Assembly (NCBI GenBank): GCA_022453515.1
Contig: JAJNNY010000021.1
Location: 186,001-250,000 of the forward strand
Length of the DNA stretch: 64,000 bases
Direction: 5' to 3'
Source: Astrocystis sublimbata
Taxonomy: Eukaryota; Ascomycota; Sordariomycetes; Xylariales; Xylariaceae
The position numbers were made by a program, and so were the translations under genes. This document shows positions 23,015 to 34,281 of this stretch, in pieces. The notes under the pieces are model-generated. The model searched no databases, was not told the DNA's origin, and worked only from the letters and a program-made list of their open reading frames with translations. Every line of letters starts with the position of its first letter. The first letter of the stretch is position 1.

Positions 23015-24075
23015 GTTGAAGGATTCGTGTTCCGATCGGGCTATTCAGGTCGAAGGTGCCGGGTTGAGGGGTCGCACTGCGACGGCGTGTTCGTGGTTGG
23101 AGGTGTTGGAGTTATTTGGATTGATTGAATTGAGGTTTATCATGATGCGCTCATGATACCGAGAGCCCCAACATTTCCCGAGGTCTGAGCCAGCCAATCG
23201 GGACGCAGTCAATGTCAACAGGGCCTGTCGCTTAGCTGAGGCCGTTAAAGGTTGGGCGACTTATGTCAGCTATCTCTTTATGATGATAAGCATCCTTAGA
23301 TCCATATACCTATACAGAGACTGGATATATAGTACATACTAGGTACTGTCTTATTGCATACCATATCACGTGATCTTAACGCTAGCGCTACTCGCGAGCT
23401 GCAAAACCCGGCAATCCTGCCAGTCCGCTCTCTTCCTTTCCTCTTTTCTTTCCTCAGATAGACGGCGCATCCAGGCTGGCGGCGCTTCGACGAGTGAACG
23501 TTGCATAATGCTAGACGGCTTTATGTCGTAAGGATGCGACCCAGAGGAAAGAGATCCTTCGTTAATCTCGGGACCGTGTTGTTCGTCCGTCACGGTTCCG
23601 TTTCATTCTGAGATCTACATTTATGTGCATGCCACCTTCTGTGAACTAGGTAGGTACCTCCAAGCTATCTCAGACTTGATGCATCCACGTGTCATAATTT
23701 GCACCTCGCGCTACTTGAGCATCAAGTGTGGGTTGGAATCATGAGCCACATCGGCAATGACGACCATGGCATTGCAGCTTCCTCCGTCAACGACTTCACC
23801 TTGTACGTGTATATGGAGATGGCATCATCAACCTCTGCCTCAATAGCACCATTTGAGGATAAACTCGGTAGTTCACATTCTTAGTAGCCTGTATACATAT
23901 GTGCAAAACCATCATTTTGGGAACTACAAGCAGAGAGCATTGCCTCGATTCGCTTTCCAAAGCTACCCACGGTTGATTATTCTGGGAGTATCCGAACCAT
24001 TGTATACCTACCACTGGGCAGCCAGCTAGTCACGGCTTCTTGGTCTCTGAATCTCAGTCAGCCAACTCAGCCAAC
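23015..24075. other. Intergenic between divergent SDH3 and royal-jelly-family genes
   Basis: Promoters of the two flanking genes. It contains TAGGTA-type sequence (23335-23345, 23648-23657) and no credible open frame. Confidence 0.45.
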
Positions 24076-25724
24076 ATGAGATCTACTGTCCCAACTATTA
24101 TTACAGTCATTATCGGCTGTGCTTCTGCTTCTGCTAGTGATATCAGGTTCATCTCGGATCCAGGGGTGGGCATCCATTGCATCTTTGGATCCGGGGCTCA
24201 TTGATTAATGCTTCTACAGGTCTACGGCCCCCCGCTAGAAGTCGTACATGCATACTACGGACAATGGCCGACTGGTAAGGCTCGCGTGTCTTGCTGTAGG
24301 CGACGATAGGCCCAGTAGTACTGACTGCTGGCGTAGGAGTTGCTGTATCGAGCACTGGGCGCATCTTCTCGAATTTCCCCGGTAACACTGCTTGAGAGTA
24401 AAGGCGAGTTTGCCACATAAAGGCTGATATACCATTTCAGGTCTCGATAGGGACAATGTATACAACGTCTCGAATAATGTCTATCAGGTTGCCGAACACA
24501 CGTCTCTCACGACAGAAGTAGCCTATCCGAGTCTAGAAATCAATCACCCTCCCGGAGGTGCCATTAACTACACCACCACGCCATTTAGTGAGCCGCGATA
24601 GCATCTTTGCTGTTGCGTTTACACAACTGACGTGCAGGGTAGCTTCTGCCAAGCACCAGAATCACTTGATAGGTGTGCAGACCGTTGTGATCGATTCGTT
24701 AGATCGCCTATGGATTCTTGACAGCGGCCGCGTTGTTCAGGCCTCCGACGGCAAGCTCCTCTCCGCCGCATATGGAGGACCCAAGCTCGTTAGTATCGAC
24801 CTCACATCCAACAAGGTGTTCAAAACAATCGTCTTTCCCTCCGACGTAGCTGCCCCAGACAGCTACCTCAACGATGTGCGCTTCGACCTCCGCCCTGGCG
24901 TGACTGCATCTGGTAAAGGTATCGGATATATCACAGACAGCAGCGCACAAGGCCACAACGCCATTATCGTCGTCGACCTCGACACGGGCGAGAGCTGGCG
25001 ACATCTGGGCTTGACGGGATCCGTAGGCGCTGAATCGCAGTTCCTGTCTTTTATCTGGGGGAAGCCGGCTTACTACATGGAGAGCAGTAACAGCCCTTTG
25101 ACCACGAACCCGACGGGCTCCAATGGGATCGCGCTCTCGGCTGATGGGGAGACGCTTTACTTCGGGCCTTACTCTTCGCGGTACATGTATAGCGTGCCCA
25201 CTGCGCGACTGCGCGACAGGAGTTCGACGAGCGAACTCTTGGCACAGCAGGTATGTCCAACTAGTTCACTTCTATCCGCCGCTGGGCTGTGCCCCCGGGC
25301 AAGGCGACGCTGATGATGATTCTCACACCTTCTTTGCAGTCTGTCGTCAATCACGGCCAGAAGGGTGCGAGTGGTGGCTTCGAGACGGACAGCAACAACC
25401 TGATCTACGTCGGCAACAGCGAGTTGAATGCGATAAACATCTTCAACCCTGCTAACGGAACCGTGTCTCTGTTTCTGCGTGATCCGAGGATCAACTGGGT
25501 CGATACGAGTGCGTCTGAGCCATCCTCTTCCACAGTCCTCAACTCTAGCCTAGGGTTCATCTCAACCTCGACGCTGACAAGGTGTTATGATAGTGTTTGC
25601 TGCCACAGATGGCTACTTGTATTTCACGTCAAACCAACTCCTGGAAGCAGAGAAGAAACGGCCGTTTGGTCTGTTTCGAGCACCTTTGCCGAATGGCGGG
25701 AAGAAAGTATTGTTGGCGTCGTGA
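24076..25724 (+). CDS. Secreted major royal jelly / yellow family protein
   Basis: Seven exons, 24076-24165, 24220-24274, 24337-24381, 24441-24587, 24643-25250, 25340-25508 and 25594-25724, give 414 aa in a single frame. Residues 1-20 form a signal peptide (RSTVPTIITVIIGCASASA). The body has the landmarks of the MRJP/yellow beta-propeller: VYGPPLEVVHAYYGQWPTG, STGRIFSNFPG, LIGVQTVVIDSLDRLWILD, YLNDVRFD, GYITDSS, GSNGIALSADGETLYFGP and GLFRAP near the end. Insect yellow proteins act in melanin formation; fungal members are secreted and of unknown substrate. The acceptor of the fourth intron is best placed at the TAG ending 24642: using the earlier CAG brings in an immediate TAG stop. The downstream part is the better known part of the family and is unbroken. 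Confidence 0.87.
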
Positions 25725-28178
25725 GGGTTTGTTCTTGGCATGCGAAGTATAGATACCGCTCACTTGAAGAACCATGATTACTACGTATCAATCAATAGCA
25801 TTTTTTACCTTGCAAATTGCATACTTGACCTGGGGGCCTGGATAACCCTAACTTGTTCGTCAACCTGTCGGTCCGTTTTAATGAAGCATCGACTTGGGAA
25901 TTGGCCCTCAATTGCGATGCGGTTCAGCCACGACAGATGCTTGTTGGTGACGATAATTCTGTTTCGTGATAGCAGCGGTTCTCATGTAAGTATGCTGCTC
26001 ACCTATGTTGTAATTCAGCTTGCTGCCCCGAATGACGTGGTAGGTATATCTACCGCATAGGCCCATGGGTGTCGTTGCCACAGGCTCGACAAGCCCCTTG
26101 TTGTAGCCAAGCCGGATAGCCAAGCGACGGGCGCAATTTGGCATATGTGCTCGTGTACTAGAATAGCTGAAAAAAATGCAATTGTGAGCAGGAATCCAAA
26201 ATAACCCCTTTGCACGGGCGCATCCAATGTTTTCGCCTCATGCAGACTCTATCTATCGGTTGTGATATTCGTTTTGCAACATGGTAAAACCCCCTTCCTC
26301 TGCTTACACGGAGTTGCATAGGCAGATATTCAGCGCAAAATGGAGCTGTGGCGTATGGTAGCACGTCTTGGCGACCTGTGGCCTTCAAACAGGCAGAAGC
26401 CAGGCAGCGCACTTGGCATGTTGGTGTGTGGCTTACGTGCGACGTCTGTCGTCAATAGACGAAGGTGGCTTGGACATGCAGAAACGCGAGCCAAGACCAA
26501 GCTAGGCATAGCTGTTGGGTTTCAGATGGGCCCTCCCTGACCTCCCTGGCCCGTGTCGAGCGCGCCTGGATCGCAACCCCGCTGGTGCGACGAAACCTCC
26601 GACGGGGTTATTCCCTATTCGGCCCCCTCCAATCCATTACACTTACAAACAAGTCCATTATAGTGTTTTCTCGAATTCCATCATGTTTCGATCGCCGTTG
26701 TTCGTCTATTCCAAGATGACCTACCGAGCCTACCTTCCTTTCTGCGCTGTCGCTGTCGCATCACGCGCTCTTCGTGTTTCGGACGGCTTCGTCACCGCGG
26801 TGTTGGCAAAAGCAGCTGTCCTGCGTAAACGCTTCCAAAGGCTGGGCGATCAATAACACGTCTACACATGTCATCCTCCTTCCTTCCGACCTTCTGTTTC
26901 CAGACTCCCAAAACTCGGGACGATGCTCTTCCTGCTTTGCATTGTTGATTTGTTAAATCCGACTGAACACTCACTGTTCGTCGGAACTGTCAGCCTAAGG
27001 AGGATTGGAGGCTGCCGGATCACATCCTACAGCCCGGCTCCAGGACAGCGCGGCGCGATATGTATGGTTCGCCACCAGTCCCATCAGAAATCCCCCGCAG
27101 AATACTTGCCGGTTTCTACATGGCATGAAGAAACTATGCTACGCAGTCACCTCCAGCCTGCCTTTAAGCTTGCCTCGCTTGCTTAGGTTCGTGCGCCTTC
27201 CGATAGATTGTCCTGCATCGTGCAACCCAAAGGAAAGGGGTAATTAGAGGGGCGAAGCCGCCAATGATCGTCGGATCTTCCACAGACGTAGCCGCCCCGC
27301 TCTCGTCGCTCCCCCAAAGAGAATATGACAACCCTGGATGCCTGGGAAATCGCCCAGACCGGGCCATGCTCGATTTCATGTTTACCCGTAATCGTTTCGA
27401 AAATCTGGGGATCTTATCAAGGTCATCCAAACATGGCAGAATAGCCGATTGAGTGTATGAGCAAGAATCCTACCTCATGTGCAAGCTGGTACAGTATTCT
27501 GAGCACTCAATGCTTAAAAACGTGTGCAAAGAGGTACCCAACGGGCTATTAAGGCTTTACAGCTAGGTAGTATTACAACTGCCGCTAGCCCAGGCTCTGA
27601 TGGGTACCTCAGTATTTACGTCACTTGGCGCTTCACTGCCGAGTTCGTGATATGTCTTCAGATTAGCTAGCTATCCCATAACACAGCGCAACTCATAATC
27701 TTGCCCTCAATTGTAGAGCCATCGACAAGACAGCATCTTGGAATGCGATCTGTTCAAGAAACAATCGTCTAAAATTGGATATGGGGAATCGACATGGTTG
27801 TTCGTCTCGTCCCAACTAGGTGTTGGCATATCGCCCCCTGGTATCGAGAACGGGATGCTCAGGCACATCAAACGCCTCGCGTCGGAGCTTCACACGACTG
27901 AGCCTCGCGGGGTCAGACACCCGGCACAACCAGTCTGCCAATTCTAGAGGCAAGATTCACTTTCGTCTCTTATTTTAGATGGCACTTGGCTGATATATAA
28001 GGCTCGGGCGTTTTCTTGTTCATCATGTTCAATTAGCCTCATCATCAACAACAACAACAACACAATCTCACATCACGTTCCTTCAACTTCATTCACAAGA
28101 GCAGGGTCTCTAATTCGCCTGGTGCAATTAATCAATACCATCTTATTATTTCAACTTAATCAATTTAAATCAATCAAA
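25725..28178. other. Intergenic, no gene recognised
   Basis: About 2.45 kb. Open frames are short and without domains. The last 190 bases hold the promoter and leader of the cysteine-rich protein gene (TATA at 27994, CAA-rich leader at 28048-28064). Confidence 0.45.
27994..28000 (+). promoter_or_regulatory. TATA box of the BAS2-like gene
   Basis: A clean TATATAA lies 179 bases upstream of the ATG at 28179. It is followed by a CAACAACAACAACAACAC leader typical of highly expressed fungal genes. Confidence 0.6.
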
Positions 28179-28837
28179 ATGGTTCGATTCACCGCCTCCG
28201 CTACCATCTTGGCCCGTAAGTTCCACCTGCTACCACTCGTACATCTCTTAAAGCACCAGACTAACAAAGAATACCAGTCGCCATGACAGTCGCTGCTATC
28301 CCAGCACCGATGCCCGCTCTTCCCGACCCGTCGGGTGCCGACAAGGTTGGCAATGGCCAGGGTGGGCAGTTCATTGGCGGACAGTGCGTCAACAGCCTCG
28401 ACTGCGCACAAGACACAGCCTGCTGCGCGACCTTTGGCCAGATCGGTCTGTGCTCGGGCCTGCAGGCGGACTTCCAAGCCGGCAAGACCGGCTGCGGCTT
28501 CGGCGATGGCGGCAACGCCGCGACCCCCAGCGTTCCTGACCAGAACGACAACGGCAACAACGGTGGCGACAACGCCAACGACAGTGGTGACAACGGAAAT
28601 GGAAGTGGAAATGCGGGCGGCGCGTCTGGAACTGTCACTGTCAACCCCTCTTCTGCTGGCGCCGCGAACGTGGGCGCCGGAAACGGCTCTCAGTTCATCA
28701 CTGGCCAGTGCATCAGCGACGCTGACTGCGCCTCGGGATGCTGTGCTACTGATGGGAAGTGTGCGGCCGCTGCTGTCGTCAACTCAGACCAAGATCCTCG
28801 CTCGTGTGGCTTTGTTGGCACTCTCGCCAGGGCTTAA
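28179..28837 (+). CDS. Two-module cysteine-rich secreted protein (BAS2-like)
   Basis: Two exons, 28179-28215 and 28278-28837, give 198 aa. The signal peptide is MVRFTASATILALAMTVAA, split by the intron in a Leu codon. The mature protein has two related Cys modules. Module A reads GQFIGGQCVNSLDCAQD-TACCA...LCSG plus a trailing CGFGD. Module B reads SQFITGQCISDADCASGCCATDGKCAAA plus SCGF. Between them is a Gly/Asn/Asp-rich linker (about 90-125). The core C-x(5)-C-x(4-5)-CC pattern resembles biotrophy-associated secreted protein 2 of Magnaporthe and Colletotrichum relatives, which is usually a single module of about 100 aa; this recall is from family knowledge, not a search. A role at the plant interface is inferred. 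The strong promoter layout suggests high expression. Confidence 0.85.
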
Positions 28838-29535
28838 TTTCGGTCTGTAGAAGCTGGTTATGCAGGCTGAGATGAGGTGTGTGACTTACAGGGCTTTGCC
28901 CATTGGCTTGCCCGCTGCTTTGCTGCTGCCTATGGGAGGGTCAAATGAGTGTTCCAAGTTGTAATGTACACGACATAAGACACAAAATTGGAGAGTGGTT
29001 TCTTGTATACTTTTAAGTAGTCGAAGTAGATGGCTATGAATGTTGTTTTTGGGTATGTCCGCATGCCGGTCAAGTTTCGGGTCAGGAGTTTAGTCGTTTT
29101 AACTACCAAACACATGAACTTAGTTCTTATGATCAACTGTGTCTCTTGTTCCAGAGAGGGGAAATCGTAAAGCTTGCGTATCCCGGATTTAAGCACCGTC
29201 CCGTCCATCTATGCTATTCTCCTGAACGAGCTCTAGTAGCGCTGTCAGTGTCTTTTGATGCCCTCTTGCATGTTACCTCACTTCATGCAGGCCGTCAGCC
29301 TAAGGCAGTCACCTCCCTCTCGCCCATGCAACTACCCGTTATGAAAGCCTAATGTGTGGCAAATACCTACCTGGTACTACTGTCTGTCTGCCTGGGATCA
29401 ATGCGGAGTTGTGTTGTCTTCAGGCGCGCCAAATCCTCCCGAATCGCTCATCTATATTTATTCCAAACCCTATCAATCTTTGATATTGATGATATTATCA
29501 ACAAATGCATAGTCCTTCGGCCCAAGTCTTTCTTC
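28838..29535. other. Intergenic, no gene recognised
   Basis: 3' UTR of the cysteine-rich gene and promoter of the NACHT gene. The frame of the NACHT protein is open upstream to 29356 without an ATG in better context, so that segment may be leader. Confidence 0.4.
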
Positions 29536-32500
29536 ATGGACCCATTGACCCTTCTCGGCACAGCCGTAAACATCGGTCAAGTCATTGAGTTTGGTTTCAA
29601 GTTCATTCAGCAGTGGAAAGACCTTCGCGACCGTGGGGTCACGGACGCAGCCTTGAACGATGACGCACGCCGACTCAATGATCTTGCAACGAGCCTCACG
29701 TCTCTCGACCCTTCAAAATGTTGTGGAGATCTCCAAACCTTAGCGGTTGAATGCGCTGGGGTGTCCGAAACATTGATACTTGAATTGAAGAACCTCGCCC
29801 CTAGAGATGCAAAGTCGAAGCTACAGCTCTTCAGGGCAACTTGGAAGAGGGGAATCAAGGCAAACCTGATTGAGGACCTTGAAAGACGCCTCCAAGATTG
29901 TAAGAGCCATCTAGGCTTGTACTTGGCAAACTTTTGCAGGTAAGACGCCAACAGAGTCCAAGACGACATCCTGGAACGTGAGGTTGAAAGCGGCTAAGAC
30001 GTACGTAGGAATGAATTGGGTGACAAGATCGAAGAGGCCCACCAGGATGTACGAAAACTCCAGAATCAGCTGGCAGAATTGCATTTGGCAATAGACAGTT
30101 TGAGCAGTTCAAATCACATAGGCCATGAGATGACGAACGCTTTACAACCCCTGTTACAGCAGTATCAGGAGCGCCTTCTACAAACAAGAGAGCAGACCAT
30201 TCTCGACATGCTGCACTTCCCTGATATGCATGAGAGAGTTGATACCATTGTTGATTCCCATGCGCATACACTCCAATGGCTGTTTCATCCCCTCGATGAT
30301 GCCCAAGACGCCAAGAACAAAGGCGGCAGAGATTTTGTTACCTGGCTTCGGGAAGGAGCCGGATTCTTCCACATTTCTGGCAAGCCAGGAGCTGGAAAGT
30401 CCACCCTGATGAAGCACATCTGTTCACATCCAAAGTTGGAGGAATACCTGAAGGTCTGGTGCCAAGGGTCGAAATTAGGCCGCGGCCAATTTTTCTTCTG
30501 GGCGCCTGGCACTTCAGCTCAAAAGAGTTTGAAAGGACTATTGCGCGGAATCATCTATTCGATACTACAAAATAACCGCAATCTTATTCCCGCAGCATTC
30601 CCTGATCTCTGGAGTCTTACACGCGATTGCTATTCACCTACCCGACAACTGGAGTATCGTGACATCGAACAGGGCCTCGAAGATCTCTTCAAAAATACCA
30701 AGGACTACAAGTTTGTCAGGATAGTAGACGGGCTTGACGAGTTCGAAGGGCAACACATCAACCTCATCACAATCATGAAATCCTGGACGGACAGGTATCC
30801 CCTGAAGACCTGTATATCCAGCCGCGAGTATCCTGTTTTCCAACAATCATTCTCAAAATGCCCCAGGATTCTTTTGCATCAATGCAATAGCCTGGATATC
30901 GCAGCAGCAGCGTCCGAAACACTACTATCGAACAAATTGTGCACCCACATTTTCGAATCAAAAAAAGCGCTAGATACGATTGTATCTTTAATTCGCTATA
31001 GAGCCGAGGGCGTGTTTATATGGGTGTCTATCGTCCTAGGAGGTGTTCAGGATGCTATCATCAACGGTGCTGATTTGTACGAGCTTAAACATCGTATCGA
31101 AGCTTATCCCACGGAGCTGGATGATCTTTATTGGCACGTCGTATCTTCGATCCACGAAGCTGATCGAAAATGGGCATTTGGAGCTCTCAAAATTGTCCAG
31201 TATATTGCTTTTTCGATCTGTTTGACCAATATCGCGGCGATAAGTCCTCTACAGCTGTCCTTCATGGATGAAATATGGAACGACAATGCAGCGACAGGCC
31301 CCTCAGACACGCCGGAGCACCTGCTTACGACCGCGGCCCAGCGTCATTGCGCGACCTACAAAAAGGTCTACGGCCGCTGCAAAGGGTTTTTGCATGTCAT
31401 AGAGTATTCTTGTGATGAAGATGAACTGTATCGCCCTCCAGGTTTGATGATCTCGAAAGTTGTATACACTCACCGTTCAATCAAGGAATTTCTGGAAACC
31501 CCGAAGTTCATCAAGATGTCAGCATCATACTTGCCCAACTTCAACTGCTTCAAGATTGCATGTGGTACGATGTTAAAATGTCTTCAATGCTACGCGTTAG
31601 ACGTTTTTGCTGCCCAAAGCGAAACACCAGACTGGGACTATGGAGGACATTGCCTGAGCCATCACTGGAGTTTCTTGCTTGATGAATACCTACGTGCCGC
31701 TTTTGACCCAACGGCCACTACTCCCAGAGTGCCCTCATTTCATTGCTTATTGAGGGACTTTCGAAAATGCCTCTTGCAGCTTGCACTAAAAACCAAAGGC
31801 CGTTCCAGTCTACCTGTGCTGATCAATTGTTACTTTGATTTTCGTGAGCTTGAGTTTGGAATCATAGAGCCGTGCAAACGTCTTCTCAACAGCATTGCAA
31901 CTGTCCAAAACAAGGGGAAAGCTCTCGATTCATTGTTCTTCCTGGGTCGCATAAAGGGATTCACTCGTCACGGCTCCTTCTCTCATTGGTCGCATGTCAC
32001 TCACGATCAATGGATTACGATAGTGGACTGTTTCCTGCGCTTTGGATGGACCTTTGATTTCGGATTCAGAACAAATTACTTCCACTACCCCGATATCTGG
32101 TCATGCTTAATCTTTGACTTGCTAGAAGGTCGATTTCCTCAAACCTGGTCTCCCTCAATATTGATCGACTGGTGCCTTAGACACGGGGCAAACTCTGACT
32201 TGTCGATCTGCAAACTTGCCCCCAAGGGTTGGCACTTGTTTCAATCTGTGAGCCTAGACAATGGACGCCATATCAACTGTTGCTCGCGATCGAATTTCCC
32301 GTGGGTAAACATTGTGCGTATCGGTAGAGGTGGAGAGTCACTCTTAGCCATGGCCAAAGGAACGCCGCTGTGCCAGGTACTCCAGAGCAATGGTGGCGTT
32401 TTGGAATTACAGGATCTCTTGGCGTACGTACTGGTTTCCGGATGACACTTACTTTCCAAACCTCATTGAAAAGCTAAGGCCTAGAAGTCATACACGACGG

Positions 32501-32797
32501 TCAGATCCCAGCTTTTTGTCAGAAGTTGCGGGACAACCGCCGAATGGTTTCGTCAGGTGGACATGGGAAGAGCACTACAAAGTCTGGGGAGCTGAAGACA
32601 TTCGCAAATGTCTCAACAGGATAGGAATTGATCCAGCAAACCCTGACTACCAATCCCTCCCCTTTATTAGATACATGGAGTCATCAGATGAGGAGGACGA
32701 CGAATCTAGCGACGGCGACAACAAATCTGACAATGAAGATGACGACACCGGATTCAAAAAAGATATTGACCCGCACGTAAACACCAAAATCCAGTAG
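29536..32797 (+). CDS. NACHT (STAND) domain protein with acidic tail
   Basis: Model: exons 29536-29939, 30009-32423 and 32479-32797 (1,045 aa). The first intron (GTAAGA...GTAG, 69 nt) restores a continuous helical N-terminal domain that starts MDPLTLLGTAVNIGQVIEFGF, typical of fungal STAND proteins. The nephrocystin-like NACHT follows with Walker A GKPGAGKST (about residue 254), Walker B-like VDGLDEFEG and the sensor-like ISSREYPVF. The C-terminal half is helical with no clear repeats. A second intron (GTACGT...CTAAG, 55 nt) bypasses the in-frame TGA at 32443 and adds about 105 residues ending in an Asp/Glu/Ser-rich tail (SSDEEDDESSDGDNKS). Without it the protein stops at 946 aa. NACHT proteins of fungi act in heterokaryon incompatibility and innate-type signalling; the trigger and output domain here are unknown. 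Confidence 0.8.
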
Positions 32798-34019
32798 CCA
32801 CAATAAGTTTTGAGACGTCCCAAAGTGCGTGCAATCGTCAAACTGCCTGGCTTCGATCATATTGGGCCCTGGGATTTCATCGCTGCAGCCTGGAATTGGG
32901 CACTGTATGATTAGGTAGATAAAAACATGTCAAAGCTGGTAATGTTTCATCTCAATAGTCCTGAGTATCATGCAATTGACTGCTTATCCCATGTCTTTCC
33001 ATATTCTGAGTTGCTACTTTCTGACCCCTTGCCTCTAATTCGGTGCAAGGTCCGCCATTGACTTTGATCATTGGGCTATAGGAGACTTGGTCTCTGCATT
33101 CTTGTCTCAAACTCTCTATTGGATGTACTGACATCATAAGCGTGACTCAGCTAAAAGAGATGTCTTAACCCAGGTGAACTCTATAATACCCGCATGATCA
33201 TTGAAACAAAGAGGGTTCTCACCGTCGGAATCGTGAATCTACAGACTCATGAAACAAAACAAACACGACGCCTATAGCATACTCTCTAATTGTGGTAAGA
33301 ATGGATAAAAAGAGTACCTATAATGTATAGTGCATTTTCCGATCGAAGGATAGAAGCCGCTGCCATCATGGTGGAACCAACAGTATCTAGACATCAATGG
33401 TGCTGCTCCATGACAACTTTAAAACAAAGTGAATTCCATGTAAAACAAGGTCAACAAGGTTTTGCAGATATCGTTCTCCAACACAGTACATGTGAATCCA
33501 CCACATAGAGAAGGGTGATTTAATATAAAAAACAATCATTAGATACCTACGAAGCATTGACCAAAAGCCTGTCACAAGTATTTGATAGTCTAGACTTCTG
33601 AGTAAAGATCTGGGCTTTTGGATTTCGTGCCTTGCACTTTCCGGTATAGTTTCATATCTTCAGGTACATACATTCTCGGCCTTTGTCACTGTTTTGTTGC
33701 AGATGCTTGTGGGTCGGCATAATGCTCCATTGTTACATAGGTACTCAGCTACTGCTGCCGACTCCAGAGACTTGTAATGAAAAAAATAGGCTTTCTAGAT
33801 CTATCTAGAAGTTTAATAAATATTACGTTGCAGCGCATCGAAAGACAAATGAAGCACCAGCTACGCTGTGATACTGGCAAAAGAAAAACATCACTGATGG
33901 GAACAATGAATCAAGGGCTGAGCGCTAACAATGCCATGCACAAGAGACAAACGTCGCCTTGTCGTAACTATATAAGATTCCTTATGTAATCTCACTTGAG
34001 TCTCAGTGCTTTATGTATC
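32798..34019. other. Intergenic, no gene recognised
   Basis: 1.2 kb of AT-rich sequence with only short, featureless open frames, ending at the 5-bp target duplication (34015-34019) of the inserted 72-bp element. Confidence 0.45.
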
Positions 34020-34091
34020 TGTCACGGAAAAACGACACCGTTAGTCCTGTGAAAGAACTAACGGTGTATATAGCTCCACCTCTCCGCGACA
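34020..34091 (+). mobile_element. 72-bp TG...CA element, copy 1 (solo mini-LTR or MITE)
   Basis: Begins TGTCACGGA and ends TCCGCGACA, so the ends are inverted repeats with one mismatch. Perfect 5-bp direct repeats GTATC flank it (34015-34019, 34092-34096). Inside are the inverted arms ACCGTTAG and CTAACGGT around a 14-base loop, then TATATAGC. The copy at 58004-58075 has the same length and differs at about 7 positions. TG...CA ends plus a 5-bp duplication are what a retroviral-type integrase leaves, so a very short LTR left after recombination (TRIM-like) fits best. A MITE is the alternative. It sits 190 bases upstream of the APH-fold gene. Confidence 0.8.
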
Positions 34092-34281
34092 GTATCTTCG
34101 GACCAATGCTTCGATCAGTTTCAACCAACATCCAATTGCAGTCCAACGAAAACGAACTGTAAATTATCCGTAATGCCAACCAATCATCACTGTATGTGTT
34201 GTAAGAATACCGGTCTATGCGAAAAACATCAAATCAGGTGTAGTATACATACTAAAGTTGTCTTCTACAAACCAGGTTCCA
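34092..34281. other. Leader/promoter of the APH-fold gene
   Basis: Short region between the inserted element and the ATG at 34282. A possible upstream exon starting at ATG 34172 could not be joined convincingly. No other feature seen. Confidence 0.4.

Noticed and set aside
32424..32431. GTACGTAC tandem as a frameshift in the NACHT gene
   Set aside because: At first the downstream frame looked shifted by a 4-bp duplication, but an in-frame 55-nt intron starting at the same GTACGT explains it.
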